From: Furfurilactobacillus entadae
Lineage (GTDB): Bacteria; Bacillota; Bacilli; Lactobacillales; Lactobacillaceae
DNA length: 37,455 nucleotides
Reading direction: 5' to 3'
Assembly: GCF_045862745.1 (NCBI RefSeq)
Contig: NZ_BQXN01000024.1
Span: 1-37,455 of the forward strand
Shown here: positions 22,869 to 31,411 of the stretch, one piece after another
How the letters are laid out: each line of letters opens with the position of its first letter
Numbering within the stretch: the stretch's first letter is position 1
The notes under the pieces: model-generated
The model's database searches: none
Told to the model about the DNA's origin: nothing
Seen by the model: only the letters and a program-made list of their open reading frames with translations
Position numbers and translations under genes: made by a program

Positions 22869-22916
22869 AAAAAAAGTGCCACCCCACGCGTAAATACACG
22901 TGGGAAAAGCACTTTG
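22869..22916 (-). terminator. Terminator after jag
   Basis: On the minus strand GTGCTTTTCCCACGTG pairs with CGTGGGGTGGCAC, followed by seven T, between jag and mnmE. Confidence 0.85.
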
Positions 22917-22987
22917 ACTACTTTAACCAGTAATTGTTCGTTTTGAATGTGTATATCTTAAAGGCATCGCCCGAATTTGTCAAACGA

Positions 22988-23914
22988 TTACCGCAGCGTA
23001 ACGACGACGCTCCGCCGTGGTTCACGCCCCTGTGAAAAGGTGGTGACATGATCATTTTTAGCAAGCTGACCATGGATCACTTTGCGCTCGTATGATGGCA
23101 TGGGATCCAACCGGATGTCTTCCCCACTGGCAATCACATCCCGGGCCGTGGCATCTGCCAAGCGGCGCAACGTGGCGGCCCGGCGATCCCGGTACCCGCT
23201 AACATCTAACATCAGCTCAAAGTGTTGCATCCCGAGCCGCAGCATAAACGTTTGGCCCAGCACCTGAAGGGCGTTGATTGTGCGGCCGTGGCGCCCGATC
23301 AATAACCCTTCTTGTTCCGTCATAAACGTAATCGTTGCACCGTGGTGATATGTTTCAGCCTCGGCGTCTGCATCAACCCCAATCTCAGCTAAAACATCCA
23401 GCAGGTAGTTGGCAACCTGCTCCAAGTTGGCGTTGAGCCGTTCCTGATTGGCTTCCTGACGGGCCCGTAATTCAGCCGATGACAAACTACCACTAGCTTC
23501 CCCCGGCGTCGCTGGTTCGGTCACAGCGGCTGCTCGGTGGCTACTAGCATGGGGATGGGCCCCCTCGCGTTCACGAACTGCTGCCGTAGCTGTTACATCC
23601 CGGGCCAACTCCTCGTCGCGCACAGCAGCGTTTTTTTGATTCGTGGGCGCTGTAGTTTTATGTGGGTGATCGACCGGGGCCGCCGGATGGCTGGAACCAC
23701 CGGCGACTTCCGCCGCGTCTTCATGGGCATTTCCGGTCACCTGCACACCCGTTTTTACACTGATCTCCACAACGGCAGCTTGCTTTAAGCGACCAAACCA
23801 GCCCGTGATGGGTTCACTGATCACCTTAATTTCGACCCGATCGCGATCAAGTTGAATCTTTGCTAATCCCGTTTGAATCGCGTCTTCAACGGTCTTTCCT
23901 CGATACTGTGCCAA
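22988..23914 (-). CDS. jag: RNA-binding protein Jag/KhpB (SpoIIIJ-associated)
   Basis: This is a 308-aa protein in three parts: a Jag_N domain (LAQYRGKTVEDAIQTGLAKI), a long Ala/His/Glu-rich low-complexity linker (about 60-155), and KH (GLLIGRHGRTINALQ) plus R3H domains (RRLADATARDVIASG, SYERKVIHGQLA). With KhpA it binds RNA and influences cell division and cell-wall synthesis in related bacteria. TTG at 23914 fits the GGAGG site and starts the conserved AQYRGKT. In most Bacillota jag follows yidC; here coaBC and a marR gene lie between. Confidence 0.93.
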   Translation of the reverse strand: MAQYRGKTVEDAIQTGLAKIQLDRDRVEIKVISEPITGWFGRLKQAAVVEISVKTGVQVTGNAHEDAAEVAGGSSHPAAPVDHPHKTTAPTNQKNAAVRDEELARDVTATAAVREREGAHPHASSHRAAAVTEPATPGEASGSLSSAELRARQEANQERLNANLEQVANYLLDVLAEIGVDADAEAETYHHGATITFMTEQEGLLIGRHGRTINALQVLGQTFMLRLGMQHFELMLDVSGYRDRRAATLRRLADATARDVIASGEDIRLDPMPSYERKVIHGQLAKNDHVTTFSQGREPRRSVVVTLR

Positions 23915-24004
23915 CGGTTTGTCCTCCACGTTTACCTAAACTTGTTCCATTGTAGCATGTTCATTCCCATTCGCCTGCCTGAGCCGTCCGATGTGAACGC
24001 TTTT

Positions 24005-25216
24005 TTAACGTTTTTTATCGTGCACTAGCGTCGCTACCTGTTCGATAATTTTCTCAGCTAACGCTGACTTCGGCATGAGTGGCAACACAAGTGGTGCTTG
24101 ATTCGGCATTAACAGTGTTGCTTGATTGTCATCCGCATTAAACCCACTCTCCGGCCGTGAGACGTCGTTTGCAACCAACAGGTCAAGGTGTTTCCCCGTT
24201 AACTTTGCCGTTGCGTTTGCCAATAAATTTTGCGTTTCAGCCGCAAAGCCTACCATGACTTGGTGCGTTCGTTTGGCCGCCAAGGTTTTCAGTAAGTCTG
24301 GATTTTTCACCAATTGAAGCGTTAGCGCGTCCTCACCGGGAACCTTTTTAATTTTTTGTGAGGCTGTGGTTGCCGGCCGAAAATCAGCGACGGCCGCTGC
24401 CATCACCACCGCATCCTGGTCATCAAACCGTGCGTCCATTGCCGCCAACATTTCAGCGGCCGTGGTCACAGGGACAACTTCGACCCCAGGTACAATGGGC
24501 CGGGTGACCGTTGAAATTAGCGTCACTGTTGCCCCCGCACGAGCGGCCGCCGTGGCCACTGCGTACCCCATCTTTCCAGATGAATCATTACCTAAATAAC
24601 GTACTGGATCCAACCGTTCTTTAGTTCCACCGGCCGTGACCATGATCTGGTCACCAGCTAATGGCCCGGACTCATGCATCTGATCGCCAATAAACGTAAC
24701 GATTTCATCTGGTTCAGGGAGTCGGCCTAATCCAGCATAGCCTTCCGCCAATGCACCAGCCGCAGGCGCCATCACAGTCACCCCATCTTGTTCTAGTAGC
24801 GATACATTTCGTTGGGTCGCCTTGGCTAACCACATGTGTTCATTCATTGCTGGCACCACAATTTTTGGCGCTGTGGTGGCCAGTAAACTCGTTGAGACGA
24901 CCTCGTCAGCCAGACCCGTTGCCATCTTCGCAATGATGTTGGCCGTTGCCGGCACCACAACGGCAACATCCGTCCAGTCAGCCAACTCGATATGGGGAAT
25001 GGTTGCTTCATTCTCTTTTGCAAACAGATCTGTTAGTACCGGTGTTTTCGTCAGCGCAGCAAATGTTAACGGGGTGACAAACTTGGTTGCGGCCGGAGTC
25101 AGCGCCACGCGAACCGTCATGCCCGCCTTCATCAATCCACGAACCACCATTGCTGCTTTATAAACGGCAATGCCGCCCGTCACATAAACTGCTACGTGAC
25201 GCTTTGTTTGTGCCAT
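24005..25216 (-). CDS. coaBC: Phosphopantothenoylcysteine decarboxylase / phosphopantothenate--cysteine ligase
   Basis: The 403-aa bifunctional coenzyme A enzyme has an N-terminal flavoprotein decarboxylase (about 1-175: VYVTGGIAVYKAA, His75 in IPHIELADW, Asn125 in PAMNEHMW) and a C-terminal ligase (about 180-403: ITAGGTKERLDPVRYLGN with SSGKMGYA, AAVADFRP, KKVPGEDALTLQLVKNPDLL). The start at 25216 follows GGGAGGA. The conserved catalytic Cys of the decarboxylase (ACG motif, residue 158 in E. coli) is replaced: here AEGYAGLGR with Glu158. Whether that is usual in this lineage is not known to me. Confidence 0.9.
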   Translation of the reverse strand: MAQTKRHVAVYVTGGIAVYKAAMVVRGLMKAGMTVRVALTPAATKFVTPLTFAALTKTPVLTDLFAKENEATIPHIELADWTDVAVVVPATANIIAKMATGLADEVVSTSLLATTAPKIVVPAMNEHMWLAKATQRNVSLLEQDGVTVMAPAAGALAEGYAGLGRLPEPDEIVTFIGDQMHESGPLAGDQIMVTAGGTKERLDPVRYLGNDSSGKMGYAVATAAARAGATVTLISTVTRPIVPGVEVVPVTTAAEMLAAMDARFDDQDAVVMAAAVADFRPATTASQKIKKVPGEDALTLQLVKNPDLLKTLAAKRTHQVMVGFAAETQNLLANATAKLTGKHLDLLVANDVSRPESGFNADDNQATLLMPNQAPLVLPLMPKSALAEKIIEQVATLVHDKKR

Positions 25217-25449
25217 TTCGTTCCTCCCGTTAATTAGCCACGTTTCTTTTTTCATTGTACCCGTTCAATTACTGTTAAAGGGGCATTCTTAGTCATTTTT
25301 TTGGCCTTCACACTCATTTGCCGCTAATTTGTCACATACTTGTAACTATTAAACGGTTGAACTGTATACTGATTCTGCCTATTCTAAAATTAGCACTTAT
25401 TTTTATTGCTAATATTCTAAACTATATGATTAAGATTGGAGCTCTTAAC

Positions 25450-25926
25450 GTGACAGAATCAACTACCCCTTCTCAAGCCGATATTGACCGGGTGACTACA
25501 CTCCTTATTCACGGCTACTTAACAGAGATTTACGCGCTTCAAAAAATTACCGTTGATGTGGCTGATTTAAATAAGCTCAGTTTCCGTGACATTCTTCTCA
25601 TCACCCAAATTGGTCTTGAACCTGGGATCACGTCCACAAAGCTTAGCCGAACTTTTCGGATTTCAAGCCCCTTACTCTCCACACGGATTACGGCACTCAT
25701 GCACCTCGACCTCGTTGAACAGGTCGAAGGAAGCATGGACCGTCGGATTCACAATCTTAAATTATTGGAACGTGGCGAAGCTGTTTATCAACACTGGTAC
25801 GCACGGATCCAAGAAATGGCAAAATCACTCCTTGCCACTTTTCCCCGAACTGAGATCGATACAATGGAAGACCACATCGGTGGCATTCTAGAAATTGTTA
25901 ATCACGATCTTCACGACGAAAAGTAG
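25450..25926 (+). CDS. MarR-family transcriptional regulator
   Basis: This is a 158-aa protein with a winged HTH (FRDILLITQIGLEPGITSTK, LSRTFRISSPLLSTRITALM, wing VEQVEGSMDRRIHNLKL). GTG at 25450 is chosen for its TTGGAG site; an in-frame ATG at 25426 lacks one. No partner gene is adjacent on the same strand, so its target may be elsewhere or itself. It lies on the opposite strand to yidC and coaBC, in a spot where yidC and jag are usually contiguous, which suggests a lineage-specific insertion. Confidence 0.85.
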   Translation: MTESTTPSQADIDRVTTLLIHGYLTEIYALQKITVDVADLNKLSFRDILLITQIGLEPGITSTKLSRTFRISSPLLSTRITALMHLDLVEQVEGSMDRRIHNLKLLERGEAVYQHWYARIQEMAKSLLATFPRTEIDTMEDHIGGILEIVNHDLHDEK

Positions 25927-25927
25927 T

Positions 25928-25983
25928 TTGAACAAATAAAAAACCAGATACCCAATAGGGTATCTGGTTTTTTATTTGTTCAA
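25928..25983. terminator. Bidirectional terminator, 26-bp perfect inverted repeat
   Basis: The arms at 25928-25953 and 25958-25983 are perfectly complementary over 26 bases with an AATA loop. The core ACCAGATACCC/GGGTATCTGGT sits between A- and T-runs and serves the convergent marR and yidC genes. Confidence 0.92.
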
Positions 25984-26838
25984 CTATTTTCGTTTACCAC
26001 GGCGCGCTTTTTTAATGGCGCGTTCACGTGCACGTGCTTGCTCACGTTTTGCCGATTCCTTGGCTTCACGTTCACGGTTGATTTTCCATGGGTTCTGAAT
26101 CAGCAGGGTTTGGCCCGCTTGGAACGCATTAGAAATCACCCAGTAAAGCGATAATGCTGTTGGAACAGACATGGCTGTAAAGAAGATGATGACCGGCATT
26201 CCCCACACCATCACTGCGTTCATTGAGTTTGTTTCTGGTTGACTCTTAACACTCAACCATGAGCTCAAGAACGTAAAGATAGCGGCCAGAACTGGCAGGA
26301 TGAAGTAAGGATCACGATCCCCCAATTGCATCCACAAGAACGACCCTGTTTTCAATGCGGCCGTCCGGTAGATGGCCTGGTACAATGCCCAGATAATTGG
26401 CAATTGAACCAACATTGGCAAACAACCAGAAACTGGGTTGTAACCAACTTCGGCATACAACTTCCGTGTTTCGGCCTGCAACGTTTGCTGCGTTGCTGTG
26501 TCCCGTGATGAATACTTCTTTTGCAGTGCTGAAATTTGTGGCTGAATTTCCTGCATCTTTCGCATTGACCGTGTTTGATAGATCATCAATGGCAAGATAA
26601 TGATCCGAATGATCAGGGTAATCATGATGATCCCCATCCCATAACCACCAAACACGTGACTCAGCCAAATGATGAACTGACTCAGGTTATATAAGATCAC
26701 ATGATCCCAAAAACCCGTACTCTTACTGGTAATCGCGGTCCGACCACACGCAGCCAAGAACAAACTGGCCATTGCGACCATTGCCAAGGCTAAGCTCCGC
26801 CGACGCTTTTTACCAAAACGGTTCCCGTTGGACTTCAC
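25984..26838 (-). CDS. yidC: Membrane protein insertase YidC (SpoIIIJ/OxaA type)
   Basis: The 284-aa lipoprotein precursor has a lipobox LFLAAC (Cys31) and five hydrophobic segments. The conserved core is VFGGYGMGIIMITLIIRIII, a charged coiled loop (MRKMQEIQPQISALQKKYSS), YNPVSGCLPMLVQLPI and the late TM pair. The C-terminal tail (about 255-284) is strongly basic, as in YidC1 forms that contact ribosomes. It inserts and folds membrane proteins with or without Sec. GTG at 26838 has GAGGA upstream. It follows rnpA by 45 bases, the usual rpmH-rnpA-yidC operon. Confidence 0.96.
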   Translation of the reverse strand: MKSNGNRFGKKRRRSLALAMVAMASLFLAACGRTAITSKSTGFWDHVILYNLSQFIIWLSHVFGGYGMGIIMITLIIRIIILPLMIYQTRSMRKMQEIQPQISALQKKYSSRDTATQQTLQAETRKLYAEVGYNPVSGCLPMLVQLPIIWALYQAIYRTAALKTGSFLWMQLGDRDPYFILPVLAAIFTFLSSWLSVKSQPETNSMNAVMVWGMPVIIFFTAMSVPTALSLYWVISNAFQAGQTLLIQNPWKINREREAKESAKREQARARERAIKKARRGKRK

Positions 26839-26883
26839 AATATTTTCCTCATTATTCTCATAAATTACTAGCTAACGCCATGT

Positions 26884-27228
26884 TTACTCCGTTGGTAACA
26901 ACTTTGCTAGGCGCAACGCATGAATCAGATTTCGTTTCGTATCTTCCATAGACAACCCATCTGCGGATGGCCGTGCGATAACTAAGAAATCAACATCCTG
27001 GCGTAGCATTGGCTTCAATTCCAGTAACGACTGGCGAATTCGCCGTTTAACCCAGTTGCGGTGCACAGCATTCCCGATTTTTTTCCCGACAGAAATTCCG
27101 ACGCGAAAATGTGGCTGCTCTGGTTTTGCCATCGTGTAGATGACAAACTGCCGGTTAGCCACGGAGTTGCGCATTTCAAACACGGTTTGAAACTCGCTTT
27201 CCTTTTTAATCCGGTATGATTTTCTCAC
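26884..27228 (-). CDS. rnpA: Ribonuclease P protein component
   Basis: This is a 114-aa basic protein that binds RNase P RNA for 5' maturation of tRNAs. It begins MRKSYRIKKESEFQTVF and has the family signature NWVKRRIRQSL after KIGNAVHR. GTG at 27228 follows AAGGAG. It lies between rpmH and yidC; a terminator-like hairpin after rpmH probably lowers its expression relative to L34. Confidence 0.97.
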   Translation of the reverse strand: MRKSYRIKKESEFQTVFEMRNSVANRQFVIYTMAKPEQPHFRVGISVGKKIGNAVHRNWVKRRIRQSLLELKPMLRQDVDFLVIARPSADGLSMEDTKRNLIHALRLAKLLPTE

Positions 27229-27304
27229 TGGTCAAGTTCTCCTTCGTTCAAGGTCGACGTTTTTATTGAAACGTCCATAAAATGACCGCCAAAAAAATAA
27301 AAAA

Positions 27305-27333
27305 GGTCACTGAAAAATATCAGTGGCCTGTTT
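27305..27333 (-). terminator. Attenuating hairpin between rpmH and rnpA
   Basis: On the minus strand GGCCACTG pairs with CAGTGACC and is followed by TTTTTTATTTTTTT. It starts directly after the rpmH stop and probably gives partial termination. Confidence 0.75.
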
Positions 27334-27468
27334 TTATGCAGATAATACTTTTCTGCCCTTTTGGCGCCGACGTGCTAACACCTTACGGCCGTTGCTTGTG
27401 CTCATCCGTTTCCGGAAACCATGAACACGCTCACGGTGACGTTTCTTAGGTTGGTAAGTTCTCTTCAT
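27334..27468 (-). CDS. rpmH: 50S ribosomal protein L34
   Basis: This is a 44-aa highly basic ribosomal protein starting MKRTYQPKKRHRERVHGFRK and ending KVLSA, full length for the family. A very strong AAGGAGGTG site precedes ATG 27468. It is the first gene of the minus-strand operon leaving oriC, with a promoter at 27611-27638. Confidence 0.98.
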   Translation of the reverse strand: MKRTYQPKKRHRERVHGFRKRMSTSNGRKVLARRRQKGRKVLSA

Positions 27469-27610
27469 GTGGATGCACCTCCTTCTAGGGTCGTCACGAC
27501 AAAGATATCTAAATAATGACGACACATTTTGGATATCCAGCGTTTCTGATTATATTTAGCAGCTAATAAGCTAGCTTACGCACGAGATAAAACTCATGCA
27601 GTTCCTAAAT

Positions 27611-27638
27611 ATAATAGCATAGTCGACCGCCCTTGCAA
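27611..27638 (-). promoter_or_regulatory. Promoter of rpmH operon
   Basis: On the minus strand TTGCAA (27633-27638), a 16-base spacer and TATTAT (27611-27616) form a sigma-A-type promoter about 140 bases before rpmH. Confidence 0.65.
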
Positions 27639-27677
27639 ATAGCTAAACGAATTTTCCTTCAGTAAACTTTGCGAAAG

Positions 27678-27982
27678 TTATCCACAGTCCCGTTTGAGCC
27701 ATCCACAACCCCGGTGGACGCAACACGCAGTGACTTTTTTTATTAACAACTCGTCCACATAGAAATTCACAAATCCACAGCCAGTTTAAAAGTTATCCAC
27801 AACCCGATTTTTTTCGGTGGATAACTTTTAAAAACGCTTTTGTACCACAGCTAGTTACACACATTGACCGGTGGATAACTTGTTTCACAGCGGAAAAATC
27901 CCGTGCTAACAACATCCCTGTGGATAACTTGTCCTCATCCCTGTGGAACATTCGTAATTAGTTCTGTGGAAGCTGTGGAAAA
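27678..27982. other. oriC part 1: DnaA-box cluster upstream of dnaA
   Basis: Perfect TTATCCACA boxes stand at 27678-27686 and 27793-27801 (plus) and TGTGGATAA at 27919-27927 (minus). Close variants include 27816-27824 and 27870-27878 (GGTGGATAA), 27700-27707, 27772-27779, and a TGTGGAA series at 27942-27982. The clustering immediately upstream of dnaA is the incAB-type half of the bipartite origin and also the autoregulatory region of dnaA. Confidence 0.92.
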
Positions 27983-28087
27983 CTCTTTTTTTTCATGCTA
28001 AAGTGGTTCCTGCACACCAAGGTTTCGTTCACTTGGTTCGATATTTTCGCTAAATTCATGAATTCATCATTCTAGGAGGCACTTTTT

Positions 28088-29431
28088 GTGGTCGATAAAC
28101 ACACACTCTGGGATGGCTTAAAGGAAAGTTTTCGCTCTAATTTGTCACCCGTCACGTTTAATACTTGGGTTGAATCCGCCCAACCACTATCGTACCAAGC
28201 ACCGCATTTTCGTTTACAGGTGCCATCACAACTGCATAAAGACTACTGGGAGCGGACATTAACGCCCAAATTAGTTGAATTTGCCTTTTCTGATTTTCAA
28301 GCTGAACTTGAGCCTGAATATATCATTGAAGGGCAAGCACCGGCTGCCATTGTGGACGAGCAGGCGCCAGCTGCCGATAAACAACAATCCGTTAAGCCCG
28401 TCAGTAATCATGCTGACTCACTGAACGAAAAGTACACCTTTGATACGTTCGTCATTGGTAAGGGGAACCAAATGGCCAACGCGGCTGCCATGGCTGTTTC
28501 TGAGGAACCGGGAACGCTGTACAACCCGCTGTTTCTTTATGGTGGCGTGGGCCTTGGTAAGACCCACTTGATGCACGCCATTGGCCACGCAATGATCGCG
28601 ACTAATCCCAATACCAACGTGATGTACGTCACCAGTGAAGAATTTACAAATGACATGGTCATGTCCATTCGGGATAAGACGCAGGAACAATTCCGCCAAA
28701 AGTACCGTTACGTGGACCTCTTACTGGTTGATGACATTCAGTTCTTTGCGGATAAGGAAGGGACGCAGGAAGAATTCTTCCACACGTTTGAGCAGCTTTA
28801 CAACAATAGTAAACAGATTGTACTCACATCCGACCGCCTGCCAAACGAAATTCCTAAGCTTCAAGATCGCTTAGTTAGCCGTTTTAAATGGGGCTTATCC
28901 GTCGACATCACGGCCCCCGATCTCGAAACACGGATCGCCATTCTTCGGAACAAAGCCGAGCGTGAGCACATTGAAATTCCAGATGACGCCCTCGAAATCA
29001 TCGCCAGTCAGGTCAACAGTAACGTCCGCGAATTGGAGGGCGCCCTGGCCCGTGTTCAGGCCTACGCCCATCTCCAAAAGACTGGGATTACTGAGGAACT
29101 CGTGCATAATGCACTGAAGAGCTTGAACCTTGAAAACAAGCCAACCCTAACGATTGAACTCATTCAACAGAAGGTCGCCGATTACTTCGACGTCAATCTG
29201 ACGGACCTTAAGGGTAAAAAACGGATGAAGGAAATCGTGGTGCCTCGGCAGATCGCGATGTACCTAGCCCGTGAGTTAACGAATTCTTCCCTACCAAAAA
29301 TCGGTAAAGCCTTTGGCGGTAAGGATCATACGACTGTATTACACTCATGTGATAAGATTGCAGAGAGTTTACCGACCGATAGTAAGCTTGCAGAGAACAT
29401 TCAGCAGCTTAAAATTGAGATACAACGGTAA
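28088..29431 (+). CDS. dnaA: Chromosomal replication initiator protein DnaA
   Basis: The 447-aa AAA+ ATPase binds DnaA boxes and opens oriC. Domain I is at about 1-80 (LWDGLKESFRSNLSPVTFNT), a Gln/Ala/Pro linker at about 90-115, Walker A at GGVGLGKTH, Walker B at LLLVDDIQF, and the C-terminal DNA-binding domain (IVVPRQIAMYLARELTN, the GGKDHTTVLHSCDKI box-binding loop). GTG at 28088 follows AGGAGG. DnaA-box clusters lie on both sides. Confidence 0.98.
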   Translation: MVDKHTLWDGLKESFRSNLSPVTFNTWVESAQPLSYQAPHFRLQVPSQLHKDYWERTLTPKLVEFAFSDFQAELEPEYIIEGQAPAAIVDEQAPAADKQQSVKPVSNHADSLNEKYTFDTFVIGKGNQMANAAAMAVSEEPGTLYNPLFLYGGVGLGKTHLMHAIGHAMIATNPNTNVMYVTSEEFTNDMVMSIRDKTQEQFRQKYRYVDLLLVDDIQFFADKEGTQEEFFHTFEQLYNNSKQIVLTSDRLPNEIPKLQDRLVSRFKWGLSVDITAPDLETRIAILRNKAEREHIEIPDDALEIIASQVNSNVRELEGALARVQAYAHLQKTGITEELVHNALKSLNLENKPTLTIELIQQKVADYFDVNLTDLKGKKRMKEIVVPRQIAMYLARELTNSSLPKIGKAFGGKDHTTVLHSCDKIAESLPTDSKLAENIQQLKIEIQR

Positions 29432-29471
29432 CCTGAACTAGCGTATGATGAAAACGAGGTCTATTTTGGCC

Positions 29472-29610
29472 TGTGGATAACTAAGAAAAGGGTCCGAGAG
29501 TTTTCCACCACTTATCCACAGGTGGAAAACTTGCCCTCACTGGTCGCAACCAGGTTATCCACAGTATCAACATGGCCTACTACTACGACTATTTATTTAT
29601 CTTAAATAAG
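29472..29610. other. oriC part 2: DnaA boxes, DnaA-trio and unwinding region
   Basis: Boxes TGTGGATAA (29472-29480) and TTATCCACA (29512-29520 and 29555-29563) precede GGCC and the triplet series TAC-TAC-TAC-GAC-TAT (29578-29592), which matches the DnaA-trio described for B. subtilis. An AT-rich TTTATTTATCTTAAATAAG follows. This is the probable unwinding site. Confidence 0.85.
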
Positions 29611-29659
29611 TAATGGGGCTTCGCCCCGCCATTACGTGATCAACTTTAGGAGACAAATT

Positions 29660-30799
29660 ATGCAATTTACGGTTAATCGACAAAGTTTCATCAAAAAACT
29701 CAATGACGTTTCACGTGCCATCTCCACAAAAACAACAATTCCGATTCTGACTGGATTAAAGCTGGTCGTAACAGACAGTGACATTACGTTTACTGGTTCA
29801 GATACGGACATTTCCATCGAAACCACGCTCCGTGTGGACGATGATGACGCAGAATTAACGGTAACTGAACCAGGGAACATTGTGTTACCAGCCCGGTTCT
29901 TCAGTGAAATTGTTAAGCGACTTCCAGAATCAACGATGACCATTTCCGTTAAGGAAGGCTTCCAAGCCAACATCACCTCTGGAGCAGCAGCGTTTACCAT
30001 TAACGGGTTGGACGCAAATAACTATCCTCATTTACCAGAAATTGAAAGCACAGATGAAGTCACACTTGCTGGTGATGTTTTCCGCGAAATCATCAACACA
30101 ACGGTTATCGCAGTCTCAAACCAAGAAAGTCGCCCAATTTTGACGGGGGTCCACTTTACGTTAGCAGGGGATCAATTTACGGCCGTGGCGACAGATTCTC
30201 ACCGGTTGAGTCAGCGCAAGATTACGTTGCCAACACCAGCCACAACGCCACACGATGTCATCATTCCCGGAAAATCATTGATTGAATTATCACGGATGAT
30301 TGGTGAAGACAGTCAGGACGTAAAAATGCGGTTAGCTGAAAACCAGGTTTTGTTCCTGTTAGGCGACACTGCGTTTTACTCACGATTGTTGGAAGGAAAC
30401 TACCCGGACACGTCACGTTTGATTCCAAGTGAAGCCGATACGACGATGGAAATTTCTGCGCCAGCATTGCTATCTGCCATCGAACGGGCGTCATTGCTGT
30501 CTCATGAAAGTCGGAATAACGTTGTTAAACTGACGCTCGCAGATGCCGACAAGACGGCCACGATTTTTGGAAACTCACCAGACGTTGGGGCGGTAGAAGA
30601 AAACCTGTCCGCCATTTCACTGGCTGGGAAGGATCTTGAAATTTCGTTTAACCCGGACTACCTAAAGGATGCGCTGCGTTCCTTTGGTCAGGCACAGATC
30701 AAGCTGAGCTTTACGTCAGCATTGCGGCCGTTTACGCTGGTTCCAAGTGAAGATGAGGATAACTTTATCCAATTGATCACACCCGTGCGGACGTTCTAA
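29660..30799 (+). CDS. dnaN: DNA polymerase III sliding clamp, beta subunit
   Basis: The 379-aa clamp subunit has three repeated clamp domains; as a dimer it tethers the polymerase to DNA. It begins MQFTVNRQSFIKKLNDVSRA, with the usual ATDSHRLSQRK in the middle and a C-terminal LRPFTLVPSEDEDNFIQLIT. Its end (LITPVRTF) is the family tail. ATG at 29660 follows AGGAGA. A terminator (30813-30850) ends the dnaA-dnaN unit. Confidence 0.98.
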   Translation: MQFTVNRQSFIKKLNDVSRAISTKTTIPILTGLKLVVTDSDITFTGSDTDISIETTLRVDDDDAELTVTEPGNIVLPARFFSEIVKRLPESTMTISVKEGFQANITSGAAAFTINGLDANNYPHLPEIESTDEVTLAGDVFREIINTTVIAVSNQESRPILTGVHFTLAGDQFTAVATDSHRLSQRKITLPTPATTPHDVIIPGKSLIELSRMIGEDSQDVKMRLAENQVLFLLGDTAFYSRLLEGNYPDTSRLIPSEADTTMEISAPALLSAIERASLLSHESRNNVVKLTLADADKTATIFGNSPDVGAVEENLSAISLAGKDLEISFNPDYLKDALRSFGQAQIKLSFTSALRPFTLVPSEDEDNFIQLITPVRTF

Positions 30800-30812
30800 A
30801 GTTAATTAATCG

Positions 30813-30850
30813 AAAAAATGCGTTCAGGAAAAATCCTGAACGCATTTTTT
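30813..30850 (+). terminator. Terminator after dnaN
   Basis: AATGCGTTCAGGA pairs with TCCTGAACGCATT around a 4-base loop, followed by TTTTTT. Confidence 0.9.
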
Positions 30851-31107
30851 AGTGGATATTTGAAAGACCACAGCGTGTTAGGGAATGAAAAGGGGCAATG
30901 ATGCGTTCCATATTTCATGAATACCACGGTTTATCCCCTTGAAAATTCACCAGCTGAATTAATTGCTCACCGATTTTTAGTAAAAATTCGGCATTAATTT
31001 TAATATTTGGCATTTAAACGCGCTGTCAGCCATTTTAGGGGCTCGATGGTATCGGGTCTTTAAAATTGCTTAGACGCGACGATAGCGCGTCTAAATCGGT
31101 TAATTGA
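30851..31107. other. Non-coding interval between dnaN and yaaA with two hairpins
   Basis: No gene is visible. A weak hairpin (30970-30991) and a perfect 9-bp hairpin TTAGACGCG/CGCGTCTAA (31070-31094) lie upstream of the yaaA promoter. They may be regulator or replication-protein sites. Confidence 0.4.
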
Positions 31108-31136
31108 TTGTTTTTACCCTGCCAAACCGGTATAAT
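31108..31136 (+). promoter_or_regulatory. Promoter of yaaA-recF-gyrB-gyrA
   Basis: TTGTTT (31108-31113), a 17-base spacer and TATAAT (31131-31136) form a good sigma-A promoter 30 bases before the yaaA start. Confidence 0.75.
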
Positions 31137-31165
31137 GGTTACTGCAAGTAAGGATGGTGCTAATC

Positions 31166-31411
31166 ATGAAAAAAGAAGTTTTAATCAAGACGGCCTTTAT
31201 TACGCTGGGCCAGTTACTGAAAGAAGAATCTGTTGTTGATTCTGGTGGCCAAGCAAAATGGTACCTTCGTGAACATGCGGTTTCCGTTAACGGTGAACCG
31301 GATGATCGGCGGGGGCGGAAACTTTTTGCTGGTGATTCTGTTGATGTCCCAGACGTTGGGCTCTTTTTTATTCGTGAAAATCAGGCAACATCAACGGAAA
31401 AGGACGACTAA
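31166..31411 (+). CDS. yaaA: S4 domain protein YaaA
   Basis: This is an 81-aa S4-like RNA-binding protein (ITLGQLLKEESVVDSGGQAK, then VSVNGEPDDRRGRKLFAGD). The start at 31166 follows AAGGATG. It lies between dnaN and recF, its conserved place, and its stop is directly followed by the recF start, so the two are translationally coupled. A precise role is not established; family members bind structured RNA. Confidence 0.93.
   Translation: MKKEVLIKTAFITLGQLLKEESVVDSGGQAKWYLREHAVSVNGEPDDRRGRKLFAGDSVDVPDVGLFFIRENQATSTEKDD

Noticed and set aside
29707..29716. GTTTCACGTG inside dnaN as another parS
   Set aside because: Only a half-site; the right arm does not match.
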